Of a stretch of DNA of 64,000 nt, positions 7,163-16,730 are shown in pieces. This DNA is from Myxococcaceae bacterium. Lineage in GTDB: Bacteria; Myxococcota_A; Polyangia; Polyangiales; Ga0077539. Where the stretch lies: contig SCUS01000080.1 of assembly GCA_004297725.1 (NCBI GenBank), forward strand, positions 92,831-156,830. Direction: 5' to 3'. Numbering within the stretch: the first letter of the stretch is position 1; every line of letters starts with the position of its first letter. The translations under genes were made by a program, and so were the position numbers. The notes below the pieces were generated by a model. The model was not told the origin of the DNA. It did no database searches and worked only from the letters and a program-made list of their open reading frames with translations.

Positions 7163-9225
7163 CACGACACGGTGACCTCGGCCACGTTGTCGCCCTCGTC
7201 GCACTCTCGCGCCGAGGCCCCGTCGTCGACCCGCACCCAGACCCTCGTCTCCACCGACGGGGCATCGATGGTCGCGCACACCCGCTCGGACTGCCCGGGC
7301 GCCAGCACCCTCGTCGTGGTCCCGGTGCCGAGGCGGCGAGCGCCCATCGCCGAGGGGTCGCGGTCCCAGACCCCGACGCCGACCGCTCCCACCGGGGCGT
7401 CTCCGCGGTTGCTCACGGTGGTGCAGACGCTGGCCATCCGACCGGCGCAGGTGGGCGCCGCGGGCGACGACGAGAGGTTGGGCGCCAGCAGCGTGCGGTC
7501 GCGCGCCCGGTTGAGCCGGAAGGTGTTGTGCGTCCTCCACGAGGGCGCCTCGCGCCGGGGGATCGTGCCGTCGTCGTTGATGTTGTCGATGTGGTAGCCG
7601 TGCTCGTTCCAGAGCGGGCGCGCGGCCACCCAGGAGCCGTCGCCGGAGGTCCAGATCTCGAGGCCCGGGACGCGCTGCGTCGACGCCACCGCCGCGGGGA
7701 TGGTGTTGCCCGCGAAGGCCGCGCACTGGTTGGCGCCGAAGACGATGTCCGCCTGACCGTCGCCGTCCGCGTCCGCCACGATGGCCTGCTCGGTGCGCGT
7801 CTGGCTCGGGTTCCAGTCCTCGAAGACCACCCGCCCGGTGCGCCCGTCGAGCACCATGAAGCGCTCCTCGTCGTTGTAGACGACCTCGCTGGCCCCATCG
7901 CCGTTGAAGTCGAACACCGTGCTCGACGTGACGTTGCTCGACGTGTCCTCGGTGACCGTCGCCCAGCGCACGCCCACCGCCACGCACTCCGGCCCCACCG
8001 CGCGGCAGTCCGGGTCGAAGAGCGTGTACCGGTCGCCGCCCGCCACGCCGATCTCCGCGTGGCCGTCCCCGTCGAAGTCCGCCACCGTGGGCGCGCCCCC
8101 GAGGGCCATCGCGCCCCGCAGCGTCGCGGTCCACCGCGCCGAGCCGTTGAGCCCGTCGTAGAGCGTGAGCGTCCCGCCGGCCATCACCGCCACCTCCGGA
8201 ACGCCATCGGTCCCCGCGTTGCCGCGCCCGTCCAGCAGGTCGCCCACCGCCGCGAAGCCCTCGCCCGTACCCATCCGAAAGCGCGACCGCCCCGAGGCGT
8301 CGTACACCGCCGACCCGGTGATCACCTCCAGACTCCCGTCGCCGTCGAGGTCGATCACCACGCTCAGCGGCCCCTGCCCGTTGCTGCCCCGCGTCGCCGC
8401 CTGCCAGCGCACCGCGCCGGTGCGGCCGTTCACCACCGCGCCGCCGGAGATCACCTCCGCCACGCCGTCGCCGTCGAGGTCCGCGATGCTGATGGAGGGG
8501 TTGGGGCCGTTCATCCCCGCGAGGGGCTCCATGGATTGCCAGTAGAGCCGGCCGTCGCTGCGGAAGGCCGCGAGCCCGAGGCGCGCCGTCACCGCCACGA
8601 CCTCCAGCCCGTTGGCCGGGTTGCCGTCCAGGTCGCCCACCGCGGGGTGCCCGTCCCAGCGCAGCCCGTAGGCCGCGCGCTCGTCGTTGGGCGCGCCGAC
8701 CCCGTTCTGCGACCAGAGCAGCCGATGCGGCGCCCTCCCAGAGACCACCCGCAGCACCGAGCGGGAGTAGCTCGTCTCGCAGGAGAAGGTCATGAACGCC
8801 ACCTCGGGGACGGGCTCCTCCCCGGCGGCGCCCCGCACGATGTCCGCCACCACGGGCGTCGAGCACACCTGGTCGGCGCCCGCGAAGGGCGTCCCCGCGG
8901 TGGCCCTCCAGTGCAGCCTGAGCGCGGGGCTGCGGAAGGGCTCCGCCGAGGGCGTCACGGTGCACCGCTGCGGACCAGCGTCGCCCGGGGGACGATCGCT
9001 CGCCACGTCGCCCGGAGGCAGGTCCGCGGGGGCATCGACCGCCGCGTCCACGCGGACGATGTCCGTCGAGGCGTCGAGGCGCAGGGCGTCCCCGGGGCGA
9101 TCGCCCGCGAGGTCGCTGGAGGGCCTCGCGTCGAGGCGCGAGGCGTCGGCCTCGGTGATGGTCTCCTCGGGAGCGCAGCCCAGCGCCAGCGCGGTGAGCA
9201 CGACGGCGCGAGCGGGCGCCCTCAC
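7150..9225 (-). CDS. lipoprotein with FG-GAP repeats and C-terminal CARDB domain
   Basis: 691 aa from GTG 9225, whose GTGA overlaps the TGA of the upstream PHP gene, indicating translational coupling. The signal ends in a lipobox (LTALALGC) and an Asp/Pro-rich tether follows. The body is a chain of FG-GAP/VCBS repeats with calcium-binding loops: IADLDGDGVAEVISGG, VIDLDGDGSLEVITG, VADFDGDGHAEIGVAG, VFDFNGDGASEVVYND and VADADGDGQADIVFG. They probably form an integrin-like beta-propeller. The last ~110 residues look like a CARDB Ig-like adhesion domain (NRGDAPVGAVGVGVWD, GDNVAEVTVSC). A surface-exposed binding role is likely; the ligand is unknown. Confidence 0.85.
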   Translation of the reverse strand: MRAPARAVVLTALALGCAPEETITEADASRLDARPSSDLAGDRPGDALRLDASTDIVRVDAAVDAPADLPPGDVASDRPPGDAGPQRCTVTPSAEPFRSPALRLHWRATAGTPFAGADQVCSTPVVADIVRGAAGEEPVPEVAFMTFSCETSYSRSVLRVVSGRAPHRLLWSQNGVGAPNDERAAYGLRWDGHPAVGDLDGNPANGLEVVAVTARLGLAAFRSDGRLYWQSMEPLAGMNGPNPSISIADLDGDGVAEVISGGAVVNGRTGAVRWQAATRGSNGQGPLSVVIDLDGDGSLEVITGSAVYDASGRSRFRMGTGEGFAAVGDLLDGRGNAGTDGVPEVAVMAGGTLTLYDGLNGSARWTATLRGAMALGGAPTVADFDGDGHAEIGVAGGDRYTLFDPDCRAVGPECVAVGVRWATVTEDTSSNVTSSTVFDFNGDGASEVVYNDEERFMVLDGRTGRVVFEDWNPSQTRTEQAIVADADGDGQADIVFGANQCAAFAGNTIPAAVASTQRVPGLEIWTSGDGSWVAARPLWNEHGYHIDNINDDGTIPRREAPSWRTHNTFRLNRARDRTLLAPNLSSSPAAPTCAGRMASVCTTVSNRGDAPVGAVGVGVWDRDPSAMGARRLGTGTTTRVLAPGQSERVCATIDAPSVETRVWVRVDDGASARECDEGDNVAEVTVSCGPA

Positions 9226-12068
9226 GGCATCACCGGCGCCGGCTGCCAGCCGTTGCCGTCGACGTCGACGTACACCGGGTTGGTGTACCCGATGGCGCTG
9301 CCGCTGCCGATCGGAGCGAGCGAGCCGCCCCGCGCGAGCACCACGTAGAAGCTGTCCCGCGAGGGCCGCGCCCGCACCGTCGCGCGCCACCGCACCACGC
9401 CGCTGCGACCGGGCGAGGCGTCGCCGAGCTCCTGCAGGAAGGCCTCCGTCGCGGTCGTGGCCACCGTCGCGGTGAAGGCGTCCTGGCCCGCCACTCGGGT
9501 GAGCGCCAGCGGGCGGCCGTTCTCGAAGACCACGAGATCGCGCGCGGTGACCCACGGCGCAGCCTGCAGGGTGATCTCCAGCGGGACGGTGCCGTCGCTA
9601 CCGGGTCGCACCACCTCGCGCCACCCCATGCGGGCCTCGCCGTTTACACGAACCTGTAAGACCAGCCCGGCGGCCACGACCACCCGCTGCGCGCGGATGG
9701 CGTCGGTGACCATCGCCTGGGTGACCCGCTCCGGCGCGTCCTCGTTGACGCGCAGGAGGTTGTGCGGCCAGCCCGATCCGCCGTTGCGCTCGTGCGTGTC
9801 GCTGTTGCCCAGCGCGCACGGGTGCTCTCCCCTCCTCAAGAACCCGAACCAGTCCTGCATCGTCGGCACCGCGGGGGCGTTGCGCATCGCGAGGGCGCGC
9901 AGCGCGGCGTCGTTGGAGGCGAGGTAGTCCCGCGGCTCGCCGACCTCGGTGTTGACCTCGAGCGCCTCCCAGCCCGTGGCCACCGGGATGACCGCGCCCG
10001 CGGGCGTGCTCCCGGCGCCGGTGAGCGGGTTGAGGCCGATGGTGGAGAAGTAGCCCTTGAGGTTGTTGGAGCGCGGGTGCGACAGGTGCAGCAGCGGGTT
10101 GCCTGCCTCCCCGCGGACGCGCGTGAAGATCTGCTGCGCGGTCTGGTCGGCCCAGTACTGCGCCCCGATGAGGGCCGTCGGATCGGCCGGGTTGATGGTC
10201 AGCGGGTACGCGTTGAAGTGCCCGGTGCCCACCACGGAGATCTCGTTGCCCATCATCGAGCCGAACCAACGGCCGAGGTTGAGCTCCCGGGTGCACGGCC
10301 CGAAGTCGGTGACGTTGTCGTGGTCCGTGGTGGCGGCGTACTCCAGGCCTTCGGCGGTGTTCTCCAGCACGCGGTTGCAGAGGCTGCGCCCGGAGTCGAT
10401 GCTCCCGACGGTGTGCTGGTGGAAGTCGCCCGACACCTGCCCCGGGGTGTCGAGCACGCGGCGCAGCGTGGCCATAAGCGTGGCGTCCTCGCCCGCGGTG
10501 AGCGTCAGCTCGCTCTCCACCGAGTCGTACTCCTCGCCGCGCGAGACGATCGCCCGGTAGCGCCCGGGCTTCACCGCCACCCGCTCGGTGCCGCCGAGCG
10601 AGTAGATCGCCCGGTGCAGCCCGTAGGACTCGCGCTCGCCCTCAAGGTCGCCGAGGCCGGGGTCCGGCGCCTCGGCGGCCATGCCCCGGAGGCTCACCTT
10701 CATGGGCGCGCGCACGGTCATGCCGTCGCGCTCCACGGCGTGGAGGTCGAGCACCAGCGTCGCGGACCGCCCCACCGTCGGGGCGGCGGTGACCATCCCC
10801 CCGTCGGTGACGGTGACGCTCACCGGGGCGCCGCGGTTGCGCCCCTCGTCGACGGCCACCAGCGCGTAGCGGCCCGGCGCGAGCGCGAGGCGATAGGCCC
10901 CGTCCGCCGCCGAGCGGGCCACGGAGCGCACCGCCGCGCCGGCGACATACGGATCGTTGTAAGCGTAGACCAGCGCGCCCGGCGAGCTGACGCCGGTGAC
11001 GACGCCGTGCGGGTCGCGGCGGGCGTTCATGAGGGGCTCGACGACGGAGCTCACGTCGCCGGTGCCGATGGCGATGTAGCGGGAGAACGACGCGGGCTCG
11101 CCACGGCGCGCGGAGAGCGTGGGGTAGAGCGCGACGGTGCCCGAGGCGTCGACGACGGGCACGCTCATGGTGCCCGAGGCGGGCGAGATGCCGTAGGAGA
11201 CGCGGCGGTGGTTCTCCCCCGGGTCGCTGACGCCCACGAGGTAGCGCGGGGGGGCCATGGCGCGGGTGGCGTCGCCGAAGCCCGTCGCGTCGGTGAAGAG
11301 CGTGAGCGCCGAGCCGGCGCCGTAGAACTCCCCGGTCGCGGAGAGGGGCACGGCGGCGTTGCTGTTGGACTGCACCTCCGTGCGCACCTCGAGCACCGAG
11401 CTGTCGGGGCGGAGGATGTAGTGCGTGACGATGCGCACGTCGCGGTCGCGCGCGAGGTTGTCGATGAGGCTGATGAGGCGCGTGGGGACGTCCCGGCCGA
11501 TGACCCTGATCGCCGCCGGGCGGCCGTTGGAGCCGTCGCAGGCGACGCTCACCTCCTCGGCGTCGCTGATGCGGTACCCGAACATCGGGAACATCTCCCG
11601 GAACAGGTCGCCGCCCGCCTCGCCGCGCGGGCGCGCCACGTCCATGTCGATGATGTTCCCGCCGTAGAGGTTGTAGCCCGCGGCCCGGGGCGCGACGCCG
11701 GGTCGCACCCTCCCCTGCACGATCACCCGCACCTTGTTGTTGTAGATCCGCAGGTGCCCGACGCGCCCCGCCGCGGCCTCTCCGCCCAGCAGCTCACGCT
11801 CGTGGGTGATCACCCCCGCGCGCGCCTCGGAGGCGTCGAGGGAGTCATCGAGGGCCCGGGGGCCGGTCGCCGCGGGGCACGCATACGGGTCCACGTAAGG
11901 CGGGAGCGCCCCGACGTCGGGCTTGGCCCCGAGGTCGTCGCCGAGATCGCTGGCCGCGGGCAGGTCGAGCCCGACCTCTGGAACGTCCCGCGCCGCGCCG
12001 GCGTCGGCGGCTGTCGAGGACGAGTTGCAGGCCACGAGCAGTGGAGCGAGTCCAAGGAGACGGCGCAT
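9222..12068 (-). CDS. lipoprotein with PHP metallohydrolase domain (CehA/McbA-like)
   Basis: 948 aa. Lipobox LAPLLVAC near residue 14, then an Asp/Pro-rich tether. The N-terminal ~500 residues are beta-rich and include carboxypeptidase-regulatory-like segments (AYRLALAPGRYALVAVDEG, VAVKPGRYRAIVSRGEEY). From about residue 550 a PHP-type domain has metal ligands in SGDFHQHT, ATTDHDNVTD, HLSHPR and GNSDTH, matching the CehA/McbA phosphoesterase/hydrolase group. An envelope metallohydrolase is therefore expected, probably on phosphoester or carbamate-like bonds; the substrate is unknown. The downstream FG-GAP lipoprotein gene overlaps by 4 bases, so the two proteins may work together on the cell surface. 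Confidence 0.85.
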   Translation of the reverse strand: MRRLLGLAPLLVACNSSSTAADAGAARDVPEVGLDLPAASDLGDDLGAKPDVGALPPYVDPYACPAATGPRALDDSLDASEARAGVITHERELLGGEAAAGRVGHLRIYNNKVRVIVQGRVRPGVAPRAAGYNLYGGNIIDMDVARPRGEAGGDLFREMFPMFGYRISDAEEVSVACDGSNGRPAAIRVIGRDVPTRLISLIDNLARDRDVRIVTHYILRPDSSVLEVRTEVQSNSNAAVPLSATGEFYGAGSALTLFTDATGFGDATRAMAPPRYLVGVSDPGENHRRVSYGISPASGTMSVPVVDASGTVALYPTLSARRGEPASFSRYIAIGTGDVSSVVEPLMNARRDPHGVVTGVSSPGALVYAYNDPYVAGAAVRSVARSAADGAYRLALAPGRYALVAVDEGRNRGAPVSVTVTDGGMVTAAPTVGRSATLVLDLHAVERDGMTVRAPMKVSLRGMAAEAPDPGLGDLEGERESYGLHRAIYSLGGTERVAVKPGRYRAIVSRGEEYDSVESELTLTAGEDATLMATLRRVLDTPGQVSGDFHQHTVGSIDSGRSLCNRVLENTAEGLEYAATTDHDNVTDFGPCTRELNLGRWFGSMMGNEISVVGTGHFNAYPLTINPADPTALIGAQYWADQTAQQIFTRVRGEAGNPLLHLSHPRSNNLKGYFSTIGLNPLTGAGSTPAGAVIPVATGWEALEVNTEVGEPRDYLASNDAALRALAMRNAPAVPTMQDWFGFLRRGEHPCALGNSDTHERNGGSGWPHNLLRVNEDAPERVTQAMVTDAIRAQRVVVAAGLVLQVRVNGEARMGWREVVRPGSDGTVPLEITLQAAPWVTARDLVVFENGRPLALTRVAGQDAFTATVATTATEAFLQELGDASPGRSGVVRWRATVRARPSRDSFYVVLARGGSLAPIGSGSAIGYTNPVYVDVDGNGWQPAPVMP

Positions 12069-12141
12069 GGCCGGGGATGGTGCCAGCCCGGGGGCTCTCG
12101 GGGCAAAGGTCCGGCGCGTGGACTCTGACGGTGACGGGCAC

Positions 12142-12147
12142 TATGGT
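12142..12147 (+). promoter_or_regulatory. -10 box TATGGT with -35 TGGACT for ccmE-like gene
   Basis: TATGGT lies exactly 17 bases after TGGACT (12119-12124). It is followed by CCGCGTC, a context repeated at two other promoters in this window (13526, 14179). It argues against an in-frame ATG at 12143, which falls inside the box. Confidence 0.5.
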
Positions 12148-12163
12148 CCGCGTCATCATCGCC

Positions 12164-12691
12164 ATGCCAATGTCTGACGACCCGAAGACGCCGCTCCCGA
12201 CCGAGACCGCCGCCCCGGTCGCGGCCCCTCGCCCGCGCCGCAAGAAGGCTTACTCCCGCTACCTGATCCTCGTGGGTCTGGCGGGCGTCATCGCCATGAT
12301 CGCCTCGACCTTCCGAGGCTCGGCGATGGTGTACTCGAAGTACGTCGACGAGGTGACCCGCCCCGCCGAGCGAGCGCGCTGGGTCGGCCGCACGCTGCGC
12401 GTCGAGGGCCTGGTGGTGCCTGCCTCCATCGAGCATCGCCCGGGCACCCGTGACTTCCGCTTCCGGGTGTCGCGCAACCACGCCGAGCTGGCGGTGACCT
12501 ACAGCGGCATCGTGCCCGACACCTTCCGCGACTGCGCGGGCGTCACGGTGCGCGGGGTCCTCGGGCAGGACGGGGTGTTCCGCAGCGACGAGATCGTCGC
12601 CAAGTGCCCGAGCAAGTACGAGGCGGCCACGGTGGTCAACGGCGAGTGCATCGTGGGCATGGCCCCGGAGGCGCCGGGGCGGCGGATGTGA
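12164..12691 (+). CDS. ccmE: CcmE-like cytochrome c maturation heme chaperone, CxxxY type
   Basis: 175 aa. One N-terminal membrane anchor (about 31-49, YLILVGLAGVIAMIASTF) and an OB-fold domain with the CcmE pattern (LRVEGLVVPASIE, FRFRVSRN, VTVRGVLGQDGVF). In classical CcmE a His in VLAKHxxxY binds heme covalently. Here the site reads IVAKCPSKY: Cys148 replaces His and Tyr152 is kept. CxxxY CcmE proteins are known from some Desulfovibrio and archaea with a reduced Ccm system. No other ccm gene is adjacent. The start at 12164 (or 12170) is preferred because the ATG at 12143 lies inside a likely -10 box. Two predicted c-type heme lipoproteins are encoded at 36-41 kb. Confidence 0.75.
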   Translation: MPMSDDPKTPLPTETAAPVAAPRPRRKKAYSRYLILVGLAGVIAMIASTFRGSAMVYSKYVDEVTRPAERARWVGRTLRVEGLVVPASIEHRPGTRDFRFRVSRNHAELAVTYSGIVPDTFRDCAGVTVRGVLGQDGVFRSDEIVAKCPSKYEAATVVNGECIVGMAPEAPGRRM

Positions 12692-12742
12692 GGGCTCCCG
12701 CTTCCCGTGCACAGGACGGCGCGGTAGGTTAGAAAGCTTCAA

Positions 12743-13498
12743 ATGGGTGCGCGTACCTTCGCGATTGGCGACATTCACGGCAACCTGGAGGCCCTCGACC
12801 TCCTCCTCGCCCGCATCGCCCCGGAGAAGGACGACACGGTGGTGTTCCTCGGCGACTACCTCGACCGGGGTACCCAGTCGAAGGAGACCATCGAGCGGGT
12901 GCGCTCCTTCGTCGACGACGCGCCGTGCAAGGCCGTCGCCCTCCGCGGCAACCACGAAGACATCTGGATCGAGTGCTTCAAGGAGCCCAACGCGGGCTTC
13001 CTGCTGCCGCGCAGCAACGGGTGCATGGACTCGTTCCGCTCGTTCACCGCGGCGCCTCCGCTGGAGGAGGGCCAGCCGCTGAGGGCCGAGGAGTTCGTGC
13101 AGTACCTCCAGGTGGCCTCGTGGTTTCCGAAGGACGTCATCGACTGGTTCGAGTCGCTGCCGCTCTGGTACGAAGACGACCACGCGCTCTACGTGCACGC
13201 GGGCCTCGACGGCCGCGACGCGGAGTGGAAGCACCCCAAGGACGGCCGCCAGAAGCCCCTGATGTGGATGCGCGAGAAGGGCTTCTACAACGGCTACGAG
13301 GGCAAGCGGGTGGTGTTCGGCCACACGCACACCCGCGACCTGCCGCAAGAGCTTCGCCGCTACCCCGACGCGTGCCCGAAGGAGTCCGACCGGGTGTGGC
13401 TCCGCGGCGACCTGGTGGGCATCGACACCGGCTGCGGCCGCGCGGGCGTGCTCACCGCCGTCGAGCTCCCGTCGCTGCGCATCATCGACTCTCGCTGA
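12743..13498 (+). CDS. metallophosphoesterase (PPP-type Ser/Thr phosphatase fold)
   Basis: 251 aa, cytosolic. The dimetal signature is complete: GDIHGN near residue 9, GDYLDRG near 39, RGNHE near 71, and later His residues in VHAGLDG and FGHTHTRD. This is the bacterial PPP-family arrangement (PrpA/ApaH-like group). It could remove phosphate from phosphoproteins or hydrolyse dinucleoside polyphosphates. With several Ser/Thr kinases in the window, a protein phosphatase role is reasonable but unproven. A TAGGTT box lies ~12 bases upstream of the ATG. Confidence 0.85.
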   Translation: MGARTFAIGDIHGNLEALDLLLARIAPEKDDTVVFLGDYLDRGTQSKETIERVRSFVDDAPCKAVALRGNHEDIWIECFKEPNAGFLLPRSNGCMDSFRSFTAAPPLEEGQPLRAEEFVQYLQVASWFPKDVIDWFESLPLWYEDDHALYVHAGLDGRDAEWKHPKDGRQKPLMWMREKGFYNGYEGKRVVFGHTHTRDLPQELRRYPDACPKESDRVWLRGDLVGIDTGCGRAGVLTAVELPSLRIIDSR

Positions 13499-13525
13499 CC
13501 GCGCCCAACACCGCCGCGCGGGGGT

Positions 13526-13531
13526 TATGCT
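13526..13531 (+). promoter_or_regulatory. -10 box TATGCT of a leaderless gene
   Basis: TATGCT, then CCGCGCG, then ATG at 13539. The 7-base gap places the transcription start at or next to the A of the ATG. Confidence 0.5.
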
Positions 13532-13538
13532 CCGCGCG

Positions 13539-14135
13539 ATGCCACGCATGACCTCGCCCCTCGCATTCGCTGCCGGCGCGCTCGGCTGGACCGCCGCGGA
13601 GTATGCCCTCCACCGCTTCGTGGGCCACGGCCCCCGACGACGCCGCCCGGCGCGCTGGTACCAGCGCATCACGCCCTCGGGGCTGCTCGCGGAGTTCAAC
13701 GAGGAGCACCTCGCGCACCACGCCGACCCGACCTACTTCGCGCCGACCTCGCGCAAGGCCGTCGCCGCGGTGGTGAGCACCACCCTCGTCAGCGCAGCGC
13801 TCTCCGCGCTGGTGGGCCCTCGCCGCGGGTGCTCCTTCGCGGTGGGCTTCGGGGCCATGTACGTGACCTACGAGGTGCTCCATCGGGTGATCCACACGCA
13901 TCCTCCGACCGGCCCGTACAGCCGCTGGGCGAGGCAGCACCACCTGCTCCACCACTTCCGCGCGCCCCGCCTCAACCACGGCGTCACCACCCCCCTCTGG
14001 GACCACGTGTTCGACACCATGGCCCCGGTGTCGGCCCCGCTGCGGGTGCCCTCGAAGCTGTGCCCCGTCTGGATGATCGACCCCGCCACCGGCGCCGTGC
14101 GCGCGCCCTACGGCGACGACTACACCGTCGTCTGA
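13539..14135 (+). CDS. fatty acid hydroxylase / sterol desaturase superfamily membrane protein
   Basis: 198 aa from ATG 13539; an ATG at 13527 lies inside the -10 box and is rejected. Hydrophobic segments alternate with the His boxes of the integral-membrane diiron superfamily: HRFVGH, HLAHH, HRVIHTHPP and HHLLHHF. These enzymes hydroxylate or desaturate lipids, carotenoids or sterols using O2. The His boxes all appear intact. A C-terminal soluble tail (PVWMIDPATGAVRAPYG) completes it. The substrate cannot be predicted. Confidence 0.8.
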   Translation: MPRMTSPLAFAAGALGWTAAEYALHRFVGHGPRRRRPARWYQRITPSGLLAEFNEEHLAHHADPTYFAPTSRKAVAAVVSTTLVSAALSALVGPRRGCSFAVGFGAMYVTYEVLHRVIHTHPPTGPYSRWARQHHLLHHFRAPRLNHGVTTPLWDHVFDTMAPVSAPLRVPSKLCPVWMIDPATGAVRAPYGDDYTVV

Positions 14136-14178
14136 GGCTCCCGCGCCGTGACCCTACCGGGCCGGTGTGTGTGTGGAG

Positions 14179-14184
14179 TATCGT
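14179..14184 (+). promoter_or_regulatory. -10 box TATCGT of a leaderless gene
   Basis: TATCGT, then CCGCGGA, then ATG at 14192: the same TATNNTCCGCG context and 7-base gap as at 13526. Confidence 0.5.
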
Positions 14185-14191
14185 CCGCGGA

Positions 14192-15271
14192 ATGCGACTC
14201 CACTGGGCCCTCGCGGCGCTGACCACCCTTACGCTTGCCTGCAACAACGACGACGCCAGCACCACCGACTCGGGCGCTCCGGCAGACGTCCCTGCGGTGT
14301 CCGACCTGCCCCTGGTGGTCGACACCGGGGCGGACGTCCCTCGCGACGTCGGCACCGACGCGGGCCCTCCGCCGCTCTTCACGCCGTGCTCCACGGTCGC
14401 CAACTGCCGGGGCATCCCCTCGGCGCAGTGCATCGCCGTCACCGAGGGCTACCCGATGGGCCAGTGCACCCGAACGTGCACCATGGACGCCCAGTGCGGC
14501 GCCGGCGGCATCTGCCTCGACTTCGGGGCGCGCCGCGTGTGCTTCAAGCGCTGCGAGGACGTCACCGGCTGTCGCGCGGGCTACAACTGCTTCGTCGGGC
14601 GCGGCGAGGGCGACGCCGCCGAGCGCGCGTGCTTCCCGTTCTGCACCGAGGACGCGCAGTGCCCCGGCGCGGCGTGCAACCGCTACTCGCGCTTCTGCGG
14701 GACGCTCGACGCGACGCGCGCGGACAACGGCGCCACCTGCGAGCGCAACCTCGACTGCCGCAGCGGGCGCTGCTTCGAGGAGTTCAACGAGACCAGCGGC
14801 AACCCCAGCGGGTACCTGGGCGGGCAGTGCTACTCGCGCTGCACGGTCCCGCCGGCCGCGGACTACAACGGCCCGACCTACCCCCGCAGCGACTGCCCCG
14901 AGAACAGCGTGTGCGTCCGTGAGGCGGGCCAGGTCGCGGGCCAGACGGCGCTCTGCCGCGGGTCGTGCACCAGCACCGCCGACTGCCGGGGCGGCTACAT
15001 CTGCCTCAAGCCCTCGCGCGGCGCCGACGCAGGAACCTACAACAACGGCTACTGCGCCCCGCTCAACTGCCACTACATGACCCAGACCTGCCCGAGCGAC
15101 GCGACGTGCCAGACCACCCGCTCGGACGACGCGGGCGTCCCCACCAGCGGGTTCTGCGTGCGCTCGCCGGCGAGCGACGCGGCGGTCACCGACGCCAGCG
15201 CCGACGCGACCACAGACGCCCCGAGCGTCCGCGACGCGGGCGTGACCGACGCCCCCGCGGACGGCGGCTGA
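14192..15271 (+). CDS. Cys-rich surface lipoprotein
   Basis: 359 aa from ATG 14192, set by the signal peptide and the -10 box just upstream. Lipobox LTLAC near residue 17, then an Asp/Val/Pro tether. The body holds about eight Cys-knot-like repeats of the form C-x(n)-C-xG-x-C (CTMDAQCGAGGICLD, CTEDAQCPGAACN, CTSTADCRGGYICL), likely disulphide-bonded after export. The C-terminal ~40 residues are again an Asp/Ala/Thr-rich low-complexity tail. This architecture is common in myxobacterial genomes and is presumed to sit on the outer surface. Role unknown. Confidence 0.8.
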   Translation: MRLHWALAALTTLTLACNNDDASTTDSGAPADVPAVSDLPLVVDTGADVPRDVGTDAGPPPLFTPCSTVANCRGIPSAQCIAVTEGYPMGQCTRTCTMDAQCGAGGICLDFGARRVCFKRCEDVTGCRAGYNCFVGRGEGDAAERACFPFCTEDAQCPGAACNRYSRFCGTLDATRADNGATCERNLDCRSGRCFEEFNETSGNPSGYLGGQCYSRCTVPPAADYNGPTYPRSDCPENSVCVREAGQVAGQTALCRGSCTSTADCRGGYICLKPSRGADAGTYNNGYCAPLNCHYMTQTCPSDATCQTTRSDDAGVPTSGFCVRSPASDAAVTDASADATTDAPSVRDAGVTDAPADGG

Positions 15272-15285
15272 GCGCAGCGAGACCG

Positions 15286-15319
15286 GTCGAGGGAATACCC
15301 TGGGAGGTATTCCTTCGAC
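15286..15319. terminator. strong bidirectional hairpin
   Basis: A 14-bp stem (GTCGAGGGAATACC against GGTATTCCTTCGAC, one G-U pair) with the 6-base loop CTGGGA sits between the convergent lipoprotein and E2 genes. It is the clearest terminator in the window, although it has no U-tract. Confidence 0.65.
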
Positions 15320-15335
15320 GCGGGCCTCCGCTGGA

Positions 15336-16625
<1,290 letters not shown>

Positions 16626-16730
16626 GAGTGCGATCCTTTTCTCGGGTACTGGGACTTTGGACGCTTCTTCGCGCGGGAAGTCCGTTCGCCGAAGGCCAAT
16701 ACCCGCAAGCGTCTACGGACGCAATCGCGC

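Noticed and set aside
13148..13166. GGTTCGAGTC as a tRNA T-loop
   Set aside because: Lies inside the phosphoesterase coding sequence and has no matching acceptor or anticodon arms.
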